From NCBI GenBank assembly GCA_025618425.1, contig CM046838.1, positions 2,836,715 to 2,900,714 on the forward strand: a stretch of DNA of 64,000 bases, given 5' to 3'. This document shows positions 12,324 to 23,796 of this stretch, one piece after another. The notes below the pieces were generated by a model. The model was not told the DNA's origin. It saw nothing but the letters and a program-made list of their open reading frames with translations, and made no database searches. Made by a program: the position numbers and the translations under genes. Within the stretch, counting starts at the first letter, position 1. Each line of letters opens with the position of its first letter. The DNA comes from Heliocidaris tuberculata. Its lineage: Eukaryota; Echinodermata; Echinoidea; Camarodonta; Echinometridae.

Positions 12324-13303
12324 CAGTGGCGGCACCAAGGGGGGCATGGGGGGCATTTGCCCCCCACCCCAGTCAGAAGCTTTGCCCCCCCCCCAGTTGC
12401 CCCCCCCCCCACTAATTTTCGGAGTGAAAAAAAATAAAAGGGTGGAAAATAAAAAAGAAAAGAAAAGGAAAGAAAAAAGTGAAAAAGGAATGGAGAAAAG
12501 AAGGAAAAAGAAAGAAAACGGAAACTTGGAAAGCAGTGGCGGCATCAAGGTGGGGGGGGCATGGGGCAAATTTGTTCGCTCAGCTCGTGTAAATATCCTC
12601 ATATTTGGGTAGTTTTATAGCCGAATAATTTCTGTACATTTCCACTATAATAGTGTCAAAGTTTTTGCTTGCTCGCTTCGCTCGCTCGCAATACAGGCCT
12701 ATAACTCCCACCACATAATCAGGCCGCGAGATGATCAAATGTCCTCATATTGGGGTAGTTTTATAGCCAAATAATCATTTCTATACATTTTCACCACAAA
12801 AAGTTTCAAAATTTTTGCCCGTTCGCAATGTATAACTACCACCTTATTATCGGGCAGCAAGATGCTCAAATGTCCTCATATCTGGGTAGTTTCATAGCCG
12901 AATATAATTTCTGTACATTTTCACAACAAAAGTGTTCGCAATAAATAACTACCACCTCATAATCGGGCAGCAAGATGCTCAAATGTCCTCATGCATATTG
13001 GGGTAGTTTTATAGCCGAATATGTAATTTCTGTACATTTTTACTACGAAAAATGTCAAAATTTTTGCTCGTTCGCTTCGCTCGCTCGCAGTATATAACTA
13101 ACACCTCTTTATAATCGGGCAGTTCAGCTAGATGCTCAAAATGTCCTCATATCTGGGTAGGTTTATAGCCGAATATTCTGTACAGTTTCACTACAAAAAG
13201 TGTCCAAATTTTTTTTGTCCGCCCTTGCCCCCCCCCCCCAACATTTTCTTTTGCCCCCCATTTGCCCCCCCCCCCCACTTTAAAAATCCTGGTGCCGCCA
13301 CTG
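12324..13303. mobile_element. Non-autonomous hAT element, 980 bp, with 8-bp target duplication
   Basis: The ends are CAGTGGCGGCACCA and TGGTGCCGCCACTG, perfect inverted repeats with the CAGnGGCGG start typical of hAT elements. The flanks are an exact 8-bp duplication ACTCAAAC at 12,316-12,323 and 13,304-13,311, the size expected for hAT. The body has no transposase. It contains a C/G-rich end block, a second partial end (AGTGGCGGCATCAAGG, about 12,535) and four to five tandem units of about 130-170 bases (consensus TCCTCATATxTGGGTAGTTT). Confidence 0.88.
12590..13210. repeat. Minisatellite inside the hAT element
   Basis: Units of about 130-170 bases sharing ATGTCCTCATATTGGGGTAG, TAGCCGAATAATTTCTGTAC and GCTCGCTTCGCTCGCTCGCA start near 12,594, 12,740, 12,870, 12,985 and 13,142. 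Copies vary by indels, so expansion is not very recent. Confidence 0.8.
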
Positions 13304-13311
13304 ACTCAAAC

Positions 13312-13879
13312 CCTTGGTTGTAACCCCAAAATTTCCAGAAGATCTTACTGTGGGAGAGCAACCTTTTATACCCTTCCCAATTGGTATTTAATATTCAGTA
13401 TATCATAGAAATTCTTAGAACGTTACCTTTGAAAAAAAAAAAAGACAGAATTTTTCCTCCCAAATTTGATGGAAAAATTCAACAGTACAATGTACCATCA
13501 AACACCGAGTTTAAACACCCAACTTATAAAACAAAAATGTAATACCAGGGGAAATCTCCCCCCCCCCCCTCCCCGTGCTCATGGGTATAGACACATTTAA
13601 CTCACGTGGTGAGGTGAATTTTAACATTACAATGCACCAATTTCTATTTATAACCAGATTTCCAAAAAGTTCTTACCGTGGGAGGTAGATACCCCCTCCT
13701 CTGGATACTCATTATATCCTTACTAATTGTTGGTCATTCCTCCCACCACCCCCCCCCCCCCCCACGTCCTCCCTTGGCTGAAATCAATGATGCCTTCGAG
13801 TACCTGGGAGTTGTAACTGTTTGGGGGGGATAGTTGACCTACATGCCATGGGTGAGAGTATGTTGGTTGTTGTCCGATT
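13312..13879. other. Non-coding interval with C-runs
   Basis: Contains C-tracts at about 13,559-13,573 and 13,748-13,763. No gene signal seen. Confidence 0.4.
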
Positions 13880-14670
13880 AATAATTACCCTAAGTCGTTA
13901 ATGTCCGGGGGTAGTTATTCGGGTGGTAGTTACCTTAGGTGGTATTTGTCAAGAAGATGTCCTAAAGAGTGGTTGTCCTAAGGGTTAGTTGTGTGAGGGT
14001 AGTTGTCCGGGGGAGGGGGGTAGTTGTCCTACAGGGTGGTTGTTCTAGGGGGTACTTGTCTGGGGTAGTTGTCCGGGGGTACTTGTCCTCGAGGGTGGTT
14101 GTCCTAGGGGTAGTTGTCTGAGGGTACTTGTCCTAGAGGGTGGTTTTCCTAGGGGGTAGTTGTCTGGGGGTAGTTGCCCGGGGTAGTTGTCCTAGGGGGT
14201 GGTTGTCCTAGGGGGTAGTTGTCCAGGGGGTAGTTGTCCGGGGGGTAGTTGTCCGGGGTAGTTGTCCGGGGGTAGTTGTCCAGGGGGTAGTTGTCCTAGA
14301 GGGTAGATGTCCAGGGGGTAGTTGTCCGGGGTAGTTGTCCTAGAGGGTGGTTGTCCTAGGGGGTAGTTGTCTGGGGGGTAGTTGTCCTAGGGGATGGTTG
14401 TCCTAGGGGGTAGTTGTCTGGGGGGTAGTTGTCCGGGGGTAGTTGTCCTAGGGGGTGGTTGTCCTAGGGGGTAGTTGTCTGGGGGGTAGTTGTCCTAGAG
14501 GGTGGTTGCCCTAGGGGGTAGTTAGTCGGGGGGTAATCATCCTAGAGGGTAAATGTCCCGGGGGTAGTCGTCCTAGGGGGTGGTTGCCCTAGGGGGTAGT
14601 TGTCCTAGAGGGCGGTTATCCTAGGGGTGGTTACCCGGGGGTGGTTGTACAGGGGGTAGGTGTCCTAGAA
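13880..14670. repeat. G-rich minisatellite (GGGGGTAGTTGTCCTA)n
   Basis: About 790 bases of tandem units GGGGGTAGTTGTCC(TA), the exact inverse of the C-rich array at 3985-4585. The two arrays share variant units (GGTGGTTGTCCTAG, TCCGGGGGTAGTTGT) and the edge unit GTAGGTGTCC. The plus strand carries very regular G4-6 tracts and is a good G-quadruplex candidate. Confidence 0.9.
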
Positions 14671-14690
14671 CCCCGCTACATTGATAGCCG

Positions 14691-15390
14691 TACCGATTCG
14701 GCCAATTTGAAGAATAGTGATTGCGACTTTCAAACAAATTAAAACTTTCTTAAATTGTTTGTCAGATTTTGTTCAAACTTTCACCAATCTGCATCTCTGA
14801 TTCATAGGTTTCTGCTTTCACACAAGTCAAATTATGATTGCAAAGGTTGGATTGCCCATTAATTCTCTTTGTAAAACTCCTATATTACATCAATTTCAGT
14901 AGACAGAATGCAGATTGCATAAACTTAAGTGTTGCTACAAGTTGGGCAAGCTAAAATGTTTGCCCAACATAACAACGCCTAATAGGCCTACATGCAATAA
15001 ATTCACATTCTGACTAATTGAAAAAGAATAGCCTTTTACAGGTGAATGAAATACTTCTTTTGGTCACTAGGCAAACGTGTATAAATTTGAATACATTACG
15101 AAAATTGTCTCTTGCAAAGAACTGATGGTAGCACAATGATTTTTCAAGCATTCGCCCTTCACAATTCCATTAAAAAAAAGAATACTATACCAAAAACAAA
15201 CTAACAGAAACTGTCAAGATAGAAAGCAGGGTTATTTTAATAAATTTATGACCTGGCTAATTTATAAACTTAAAAAAAAAAAAAGAAACTCAGTCTATGA
15301 AGATAATGGTTAGGTCTATAACAAAAATGATACTAGGCCTATTCAATTTATCATATTTATTTATGATATAGGCTATGTACTAAAACTGCA
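14691..15390. other. Non-coding AT-rich interval
   Basis: Mostly unique AT-rich sequence without domain-bearing frames. From about 15,395 a segment (CAGGTGGAATGATTCTTT) recurs at about 36,133, marking a dispersed repeat. Confidence 0.35.
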
Positions 15391-16019
15391 GTCAGTGATA
15401 CACAGGTGGAATGATTCTTTTTAAGGTGGGGGAAAAAAGCATCTCCATCACTTTGGGAGTGATTATTCTGACATGAACAAAGTGAAAATGTTTGAAACTG
15501 GTACTCGTATAGGTCCGGGGTATAGGTTCCCCCGGTATTATCAATGAATGAAAATGCCGGGGTGAAATATTTATTCTAGTTATTATAGCTGGTAGTGGAG
15601 CCTGAATAGTGATCCAGTTTTCCTCAGCACCAACCACCAGTCCCCCATAAAGTAGAAAATGTAATACCAGTTTCCCTGCCCCCCCCCTCTCTCTCTCTTT
15701 CCAATAACAGGGGGGAAAAAAGGCCGCGCCCCCCCCCCCCACCCCCCGCGAATAAAATCAGGCCAGTCCTCCTTCATTTTCTCTCTTTTGTCTTGTTTTG
15801 CCGTAATGTTTTTAGGGGTAAGTGCCACTGAACTATGTAGAGTTCAGTGTTAAGTGCACCCCGTGCCCACACCCCATTGTAGCTACACCTCTACATGTAC
15901 TTAGGTGAGTGGGCCTGAAATCCCCCCCCCCCCCCTATCGAATTTATGTACCAGTCAACCCCTGGGGAGAGAGATGGTGCATAGAACTAAACTGGGCATG
16001 AGACAGACGCAAACTATGA

Positions 16020-16033
16020 GAGGGGAAAGAGAC

Positions 16034-16076
<43 letters not shown>

Positions 16077-16120
16077 CAGAGAGACAGACAGATTTTTATT
16101 TTTTTTTTTTTTTTTGGGGG
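16020..16120. repeat. (GA)n microsatellite followed by T and G runs
   Basis: GAGAGA/GACAGA repeats at about 16,030-16,090 pass into a T-run and a G-run, the same GA/T/G order seen at other low-complexity spots in the window. Confidence 0.8.
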
Positions 16121-16269
16121 GGGGGGTTTAGGGATCAATCCATAATGGAACCATCTTTTTTTAAGTTTCTTTCTTTTAGTTTTTATTAATCAAAATCAAG
16201 AAAAAACAATTACAGAATCACGACAAAACTACGTACATAATTACACAAAGCTGCATATAAAAGGTAAAG

Positions 16270-16833
16270 AAAAGCAAAGCTATTAATCATTAAAATCAAT
16301 TTTCCACTTTTTAAAATGTAAAGAATTTTTCCTCCTTAGCTATAGTCCTTGTTAGATTTCAAAAGAGCCCCAAAACCCTCAATTTTAGGGGGATTTTCCT
16401 TGGAATATACGAACATAAAGGTAATACTTTAACATAAGAAAAATATAAGTTAACAATTTATCCTCTTGTATATCAAACATTTTCTGAAAATTGGAAGGCT
16501 GGATAAGCTCTTCATCTTTTGCAATTGATAATCTTAATTACTTCATTCCAATAACACTCTGGGACAATCACAATCAATATGAATAGGTGTTTCAGGATCT
16601 TTAGAAAAAAATGAGCAAAGAGAGGAGTCCTTTCTTATAATTTTGAACAAGAAGTCATTGAAGGTAATTGTCCTATGAAATATTTTGAAATAAGAAGCGC
16701 GTAGGCGAGAATCTATGGTACATTTAAAATTGGACAAATGAGTTTTCTCCCAAATTATATCATCAGGCAATAAACCATCTTGTTTTGAGAGCATTGAAGA
16801 GAGACACGGGGGGGGGGGGGGGGGGTGTTTCAT
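16270..16833 (-). pseudogene. 3' end remnant of a non-LTR retrotransposon (LINE) ORF2
   Basis: On the minus strand the 96-codon frame 16,833-16,543 reads like the region downstream of the reverse transcriptase in animal LINEs: a segment RLRASYFKIFHRTITFNDFL, then DSSLCSFFSKDPETPIHIDC with spaced Cys/His. After a frameshift near 16,560 the homology-like pattern continues (WNEVIKIINCK, then DKLLTYIFLMLKYYLYVRIF), interrupted by stops. So it is a broken, 5'-truncated copy with no RT core or endonuclease. Assignment to a clade (CR1/L2/Jockey-like) is not possible by eye. Confidence 0.62.
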
Positions 16834-17219
16834 TTTTTTATTGTGTCACTCTCGAAGCTTCAGATCTTAAAATATTAAAAAATTAAATAACAAAAACGAG
16901 AACACCCCCCCCCCCCAAAGGAAACAAATAAACATCAAAAATTTGGAGGACAGGAAGAAGACAGTTCTCGTCTGCTCAAAGTAGGCCTAGTAGAGTTAGG
17001 GAATAACGCATAAAATGCCTAGAATACATTCCTTGTATAGCCTATGGTTCCAGTATTAGGAATTTCACTTTTGGCACTGTTCGGAAATGAGACTGCTCAG
17101 GTTTTGAATTTAGACCTATGTGTCAATCAAAATAGTATTGATGTAGAAACAGTCATATTGTAAATAAAATAAATATGCTCTATTGCTTTTTTCGATGATT
17201 ATAATATATACTAATACTA

Positions 17220-17346
17220 TCATCATTATTATTATTATTATTATTACCATTATTACTATTATTATTGTTATTATTATTATTATTATTATTGTTATCATTA
17301 TTATTGTTATTATTATTATTATCATTATTATCATTATTATTATTAC

Positions 17347-17382
<36 letters not shown>

Positions 17383-17457
17383 CATTATTGTTATTATTAT
17401 TATCATCATTATTATCATTGTTATTGTTGTTGTTGTTATTATTATTATTATTATTAT

Positions 17458-17496
<39 letters not shown>

Positions 17497-17544
17497 TATT
17501 ATTATTATTATCATCATCGTTATTATCATTATTATTATTATTAT

Positions 17545-17594
<50 letters not shown>

Positions 17595-17660
17595 CTATTA
17601 TTATTACTATTATTATTATTACTATCATTATCATTGTTATCATTGTTATTGTTGTTGTTA
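17220..17660. repeat. (ATT)n / (AT)n compound microsatellite
   Basis: About 330 bases of ATT triplets with scattered ATC/GTT variants, then about 45 bases of AT at 17,545-17,590, then ATT again. The long frames on both strands encode poly-Leu, poly-Ile or poly-Asn and are artefacts of the repeat. Confidence 0.95.
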
Positions 17661-17719
17661 TTCATACAATCTTCTATCTATCCATCTCTCTATGATCTAC
17701 CTATTTATCAATCTATCAA

Positions 17720-17754
<35 letters not shown>

Positions 17755-17850
17755 GTCTGCATGTCTACCTGTTTATCTATTTATCTATCTATCAATCTAT
17801 CCATCTGTCTATCTATCTATCTATCTATATACCTATCTATCTATCTCCTA
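17720..17850. repeat. (TC)n and (TATC)n microsatellites
   Basis: TC dinucleotides at 17,722-17,750 followed by TCTA/TATC tetramers to about 17,850. Confidence 0.9.
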
Positions 17851-17998
17851 TGCCTCCATAACTTGGGGCCACTTCCAAGGCGTCAACTTTGTTGTCGATC
17901 TCAAGCAGGTGAGGATCCAAGATTTTGTAAAAAGAGGGGGCACAATGCCGTAAAAGAACACTTTAGGGGGATTTTTTTTCTTCAAAATGTGTACTTAA

Positions 17999-18495
17999 AG
18001 GGAAAGTTCACCCCGAAGATTACTTGAGTTTAAAAAATGCAGAAAAAATAAAGAAAAATATTGGCGAAAGTTTGGACTAAATCCGTTAAAGAATAACGGA
18101 GTTATGGACTTTTGAAGTTTTGATTTTGTGACGTCACATGCGAGCAGCTCCTCCATTATGTAATGTGATAAATATTCCATAAAATACAGTTTTCTCAAAA
18201 AATTTAGAATATTTTCGTCTGTGCATTTGATATATTGTCAGAAATGTTATTCAATACTAGATTCTGAAAAGAAACAATATTAATTATCGTGGAACGTAAA
18301 AAAAAATGCGAATATATGGAATATTTATTACATGACCAATGGGCAGCTGCTCGCATGTGACGTCACGAATCCAAAACTTTAAATACTCATAACTCTTTTA
18401 TTATTTGACCGATTTTCATCAAACCTTCGCCAATATTTTTCTTTATTTTTTCTGCATTTTTTAAACTCAAGTAATCTTCAGGGTGAACTTCCCCT
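17999..18495. mobile_element. TTAA-flanked MITE (piggyBac-like), copy 1
   Basis: The ends AGGGAAAGTTCACCC and GGGTGAACTTCCCCT are inverted repeats flanked on both sides by TTAA (17,995-17,998 and 18,496-18,499), the target duplication of piggyBac elements. Inverted arms extend about 190 bases (TTACTTGAGTTTAAAAAATG, GACGTCACATGCGAGCAGCT). No transposase frame. The sister copy at 37,481-37,978 lies in the opposite orientation. It sits inside a degenerate older repeat (edges near 17,905 and 18,573). Confidence 0.88.
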
Positions 18496-18935
18496 TTAAG
18501 GTATGCCAGTTGGGTTTCAAGGGGGGGGGGCACGGGTCGGTTAATTCCCCCTCTGTATAAATCTGCCACTGGATCTTGAGAAAAGATTATCAAACTTCTG
18601 TCTTCATGCAGCCGTTGTACTAGTATACTCTAGTATACTATACGTTGTATGAGCCAAGTAGGCCCTTGCGGTTTTTTATAATTTGCCTAAACTGTCTATT
18701 TTCATTTTTTTTTTTCATTCTATATCCTGTCTGTTATCATCTTCTGCACGATGCCTTATAGTGTCCCATTCAGATCCAATCTGTTTTTCCCATAAAAATT
18801 TTGTTTTTATCATTCATTGATATTAGATAGTCCTTTACGTTTTCCCCATTTAATTTCTTTGCAAATATGAACCCCTAAAGGCTTTATGGATGTCCTATCA
18901 CCTCATCAAAATTCTGTATATACATTTTGATCACG

Positions 18936-19083
18936 GGGGGGGGGGGGGGGGGGGGGGGGGGTGGGCTGGGGGCCGGGGGCTGCAACCCCCACTATTTTTA
19001 AGAAGACACGTTAAAAAAAAGGCTCTTGTCATTAATGAGTGAAATCAGATCAGCCCCACTTTCAAAAACGCTTCGCGGCCCTT
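18936..19083. repeat. MITE fragment with 25-base G run; inverted relative at 60.2 kb
   Basis: G-run at about 18,937-18,961, then GGGCTGCAACCCCCACT and ATTAATGAGTGAAATCA, ending CGCGGCCC. The same blocks occur in reverse order and orientation at 60,242-60,400. Confidence 0.6.
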
Positions 19084-19755
19084 AATTGTTGATTACCCCA
19101 AAATATAAGAAAGTGTTTTGTTGCCGTTGTTGTTTTTTGTTTATACTGTGCACGAGTGTGTGTTTTTGTTGAACATTGTTTTCGTACATTCTGCATTATT
19201 ATTATATATCAATCCATGTTTTTCCACTTTTCCCACTCTGTAATCTCGCTTTGTAAATATTAATTTGTAACTATTTGTGTGTGTGGTAGACTCCTTTGAA
19301 AAACTCATCTCCTGTTGAAAAGGCAATCCACCCATAAGCAATATAATAATAATTGAATATAGGCCCTAACAATTATAATATAATCCACATATATATACAT
19401 GCATGCATTATTAGTATTTTTGAATAACTTGCTGAGAAGAAGTTGGCGTTGATGGCGTTTCAAAATTTCATCAGACAGGAGGACAGCAGACAGTTAGACT
19501 ATAGTCTATACCGATTTGTAAGTTTTATTTTATGTTTTTTAATAATCAGACTAGAATAAGGCTCTTTTTATTCAACAATTCGTATGGCCTCAACTATGTG
19601 TGCATGTATCCTGTTAAATATTTCTTAATTTCCACCGTTCTTCAGCTATTAGTACGAACCTATCCCAAGTTAGATAGTCTACGGTCCCGGGTGATATGAA
19701 ATATGTTGGGGCAAGTTCGACCAAGAAAGAAGTATTACTAATAGTTTGTACTATT

Positions 19756-20144
19756 AGTCAAGGATTGTAATTCCGAACAGATTGTATTACCGAACGTGTA
19801 CAGTTAAGCGCCTAAAATGGGTTTTCATACGCTTGGGATTACGAGTATGAAAACCACACTAAAAAGTATTGAAACAAAGGTGTGTCTTTTTCCCATAGGT
19901 TTTACACGTTCGGAAATACAGTACCTTTTTCAAGGGACCAAAACGCCGCGTCGTTGGGAAGGGGTTCACTCGGAAGGGAATATCGTATTAAATCTAGGTT
20001 GTCTTTTTAAAATTCCATCAACTTCTTTTTCTGTAGGACTTAGAGCATTGATTTTGTAAGTTTGACAGATAGACCCTATTCGTTTGATATTTAATTTTCT
20101 ATCGTTGATTTTCTGAAAAGTGTTCGGACACTGGATCAACCACC
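19756..20144. repeat. Dispersed repeat R1 (inverted copy at 43,970-44,340)
   Basis: About 390 bases starting AGTCAAGGATTGTAATTCCG and ending CACTGGATCAACCACC match 43,970-44,340 in reverse complement with scattered differences. No convincing protein. Its short frames (19,817-20,059 here, 44,069-44,251 in the copy) lie on opposite relative strands, so neither is conserved as coding. Confidence 0.8.
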
Positions 20145-20639
20145 ATAGAGTCAGTCATAGCACACCACGTAACTATAGTGGTCATATTGACCACTACGCG
20201 GGACGAATGCAAAAATACTAGTCATTTTCTATCGCATGTACTTAAGGTATGGGGGGAAAAGTAAGATAAATGTTTAAAATACTTCCTTTCAAATTCAGCG
20301 CTTTAAAATCTCTTTCCTACCTTAAATGGCCGTTAGGAAGAACTTCTGATATTTCCAGCAATATCCAAAGTCTAAATCATGTCCAAAACCTAAGAAATCC
20401 CGCCAATTTTTTTCGCGATCGCATGTTGTTTTCCAGCTTCCGATGTTTTTAGACTAAATCGGCCAATAAAATTTTGTCCACAACGAAACTCGGTATCGCG
20501 TGCACATCGATCTCTACGATCGCACACACGGAAAATCGGGACTTACGTGTGCGCGATAGGAACCAAACTTTTAACGACCAAATTTTTTAGCGCGAGATGT
20601 CAGCGCTCGCGGCCGATCAGGAAATACACACCATGACTT

Positions 20640-20711
20640 GCGATACCCCGTTTCGCCAGAAGTGACAGTAAATTACGGATTTCATTTTTGAAATTATCTT
20701 TTCCAACATCG
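20640..20711 (+). promoter_or_regulatory. Possible non-coding first exon / promoter of OMA1
   Basis: A CpG-containing stretch (GATACCCCGTTTCGCCAGAA) ends at a good donor, ACATCG|GTGAGT. OMA1 needs an upstream 5' UTR exon, because its first coding exon begins at an acceptor. An inverted duplicate of this exon-like unit is present at about 22,150-22,240. Placement is speculative. Confidence 0.22.
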
Positions 20712-21424
20712 GTGAGTTGAATTTATTGTATTTCATGTATATGTTGGTGTCGTTTTTTGTAAATTAAATGCCGATTATGAGTGAATGTTGGTAACTTTTG
20801 TGCAGTGGTGTTTTGAAAGTGTTGAGGTGGATGACTGCCTAGAGTCTACACACGAAGTATAGTAAAGTCGCTATGAGTGAGTCATAGGCACTTATACATG
20901 TACAAGCTTATCTGAGGATAACCTTGTAGTCCAGACTAGCTTTTACGGGTGAATAGACTTTAATAGCTTTTGTGTGTATCAGCAGGCCTTTTTCCAGTCT
21001 AGATCACTCACACTTATGTGAGGTTATTGGAGATCGAATCTAGATCATCACCCATACTTAGGGCCTTGTTACTGTTAGGCATAGCACACCACGTAATACT
21101 ATAGTGGTCATATTGACCACTACGCGGGACGAATGCAAAAATACTAGTCATTTTCTATCGCATGTACTTAAGATATGGGGGGGAGGGAAGTAAGATAAAT
21201 GTTTAAAATACTTCCTTTCAAATTCAGCGTTTTAAAAAGAGTTCCTTTTGCGACAGCCACCAAAAATGAAAAATATATATATATATATATAAATGCACTT
21301 ATACATGTACAAGCTTATCTGAAGATAACCTTGTACTCAGACTAGCTCTTTTATGGGTGAATAGGCTTCAATAGCTATTGTGTGTATCAGCAGGCCCTTT
21401 TCCAGGCTAGATCATTCATACAGG

Positions 21425-21540
21425 GGAGGAAAATAATTATTCAAAATATCACTTTCAATTCTGAATCCCTGTGCCACAAATTAGGGGATTCAGAATTGAA
21501 AGTGAAATTTTAAATAATTATTTTCCTCTCATGTATGAAT
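21425..21540. repeat. Perfect-arm hairpin
   Basis: GGAAAATAATTATTCAAAAT and CACTTTCAATTCTGAATCCC, followed by a short TGTGCCACAAAT-containing loop, then the reverse complement. The same sequence is repeated near 21,820-21,870, 23,140-23,195 and 23,330-23,390. Confidence 0.8.
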
Positions 21541-21546
21541 GATCTA

Positions 21547-21685
21547 GGTGCCATTGCATAAAGACTTACTATTATAGTAACTTTGCCATCAATGGTAACT
21601 ACCATGGTAACGTTGCTCAAGAGCCAATCAAAATCCAGTATTCCATGAAAAGTTACTATAATAGCAAGTTTTATGCAACGGCACC
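21547..21685. mobile_element. Harbinger-like MITE nested in the foldback
   Basis: Inverted ends GGTGCCATTGCATAAA and TTTTATGCAACGGCACC with internal GTTACTATAATAG mirror. It interrupts the repeated sequence GATCTAGACTGGAAAAAGG seen intact near 23,200, and is flanked by a 3-bp CTA, as expected for PIF/Harbinger insertions. Confidence 0.65.
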
Positions 21686-22659
21686 CTACCCTGGAAAAAG
21701 GCCTGCTGATACACACAAAAGCTATTGAAGCCTATTCACCCATGAAAGCTAGTCTGGAGTACAAGGTTATCTTCAGATAAGCTTGCTCATGTATAAGTGG
21801 TCTAGATCATTCACACATGAGAGGAAAATAATTATTCAAAATTTCACTTTCAATTCTGAATCCCCAAATTTGTGGCACAGCAAGAGTTGAAGAGTCCCTG
21901 AATCAGGTAATCTAGCAAATTTAAGTAAATTAAATCTTGCTAAGAGCAATTTTGTTGTCTGTTTTTGACTGCTGCAACAGCAAATGTTGGACACAGTCCC
22001 ACACAGGCAAGGGCCTATGAGTGGGCAGTCATACACCTCAACTCTTTCAAAACACCACTGCACAAAATTCACCAGCATTCACTCAAAATTGGCATTTAAT
22101 TTACAAAAACCGACACCAACATATCCATAAAATACAAGAAATTCAACTCACCGATGTTGGAAAAGATAATTCCAAAAAAGAAATCCGTAATTTACTGTCA
22201 CTTCTGGCGAAACGGGGTATCGCAAGTCATTGTATACATTTCCTGATCGCCACGAGCGCTAACATCTCCCCCCCCAAAAAAAATTTGGTCGTTAAAAATT
22301 CGGTCCCTATCGCGCACACGTACATGTATAAGTCCCGATTTTTCCATGTGCATGATCGTAGAGATCGATGTGTGCGCGCGTGATACCGAGTTTCTTTGTG
22401 GACAAAATTTTATTGGCCTAGTTTAGTCTAAAACATCGGCGCCATGAAAACAACATCCGATCTCAAAAAAAATTGGCTCGGATTTCTTAGAAGTATTTTA
22501 AATATTCATCTTACTTTTCCTCCCATACCTTAAGTACATGCGATAGAAAATGACTAGTATTTTTGCATTCGTCCCGCGTAGTGGTCAGTATGACTACTAT
22601 AATAGTATAACGTGGTGTGCTTGCCGGCACTAATGCACTTTCGCCACCTTGCCTATGTG

Positions 22660-23715
22660 GGACTATGTCCACTCACGGGACCATCTCTATATGGAGCTGT
22701 GTCAATTTTGGCCTGTCATGACCTCAGAATTGAAGAGGTAAAAGTACTAATATAATCAGCAAAATTTTGAGAAAATACTTCCTTCTACATTTTAGAATGA
22801 TAGATCCTTTGATAGGATCTTTATCATCTTGATCAAGTGAAATTTTCACGCTGTTTTTGGTCAGTGATCTTGCTCCTCTGCCGCACACATACAGTGTATG
22901 TGCAAGATATCACACACTTGCTATAGGAGGCAATTGCTCACGGTATGAAGGTAGAGAGTGCGAGGTTATCTCCAATAACATTGCATACATGTAAGTGTGA
23001 GTGGACTCTGTCCAACATTCACTGTTGCAGCAGTCAAAAACAGACAACAAAATTACTCTAAGCAAGATTCAATTTTCCTAAATTTGCTAGAACCTGATTC
23101 AGAGACTCTTCAACTCTTACTGTGCCACTGATTGGGGGATTCAGAATTGAAAGTGAAATTTTGAATAATTATTTTCCTCTCATGTATGAATGATCTAGAC
23201 TGGAAAAAGGCCCGCTGATACGCACAAAAGCTATTGAAGCCTATTCACCAGTAAAAGCTTGTCTGGAGTACAAGATTATCTTCAGATAAGCTTGTACATG
23301 TATAAGTGACTCTAGATCATTCTTATATGAGTGGAAAATAATTACTTAAAAATTTCACTTTCAATTTTGAATCCCCAAATTTGTGACACAGTAAGAGTTG
23401 AAGAGTCCCTGAATCAGGTAATCTAGCAAAATTAAGAGAATTAAATCTTGCTTAGAGCAATTTTGTTGTCTGTTTTTGACTGCTGCAACAGTGAATGTTG
23501 GACACAGTCCCACATAGGCAAGGGCCTATGAGTGGGTGATAGTGAACCAATTCAAGGAATTATCTACAAATAAGATATTTTATCATCTTGAAATTTATAA
23601 AGGAAGTATTTTCCTATAATTTTGCTGATTTTTCAGGTGTTTTTACTTCTTTAACATAGATAGTTAGATGTTGATCAAGGCAAAATTGATACAGCCCCAT
23701 ATAGGGATGATTTGA
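22660..23715. repeat. Dispersed repeat R2 and its inverted partner
   Basis: The block 22,671-22,995 (CTCACGGGACCATCTCTATA ... ATAACATTGCATACATGTAAG) reappears at 43,888-44,597, split there by an inverted R1. A diverged inverted copy lies at about 23,560-23,710, ending just before the first OMA1 coding exon. Confidence 0.7.
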
Positions 23716-23796
23716 TGAATATGTTTATCCTGTAATGATCTACAGTGTAAGATGAATAGGATGACTTTTGTATTTTTAATTTTCTTTTTGCTTAAG

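Larger units (their letters stand above)
20157..22621. repeat. Large foldback (inverted repeat) element
   Basis: The left arm begins ATAGCACACCACGTAACTAT and runs to about 20,840. The right arm, about 22,030-22,621, is its reverse complement, including GATCTCTACGATCGCACACA, GGGTATCGCAAGTCAT and GCGATAGAAAATGACTAG. A second direct copy of the left terminus lies at about 21,079-21,230. The inner part holds further mirrored copies of ACTTATACATGTACAAGCTT...CTGATACACACAAAAGC. The structure is nested, so it is either a composite of a foldback family or an inverted duplication. Confidence 0.78.

Noticed and set aside
17116..17861. Long frames of poly-Ile, poly-Leu and poly-Asn on both strands
   Set aside because: They translate an ATT/AT microsatellite in every frame and have no non-repeat sequence.
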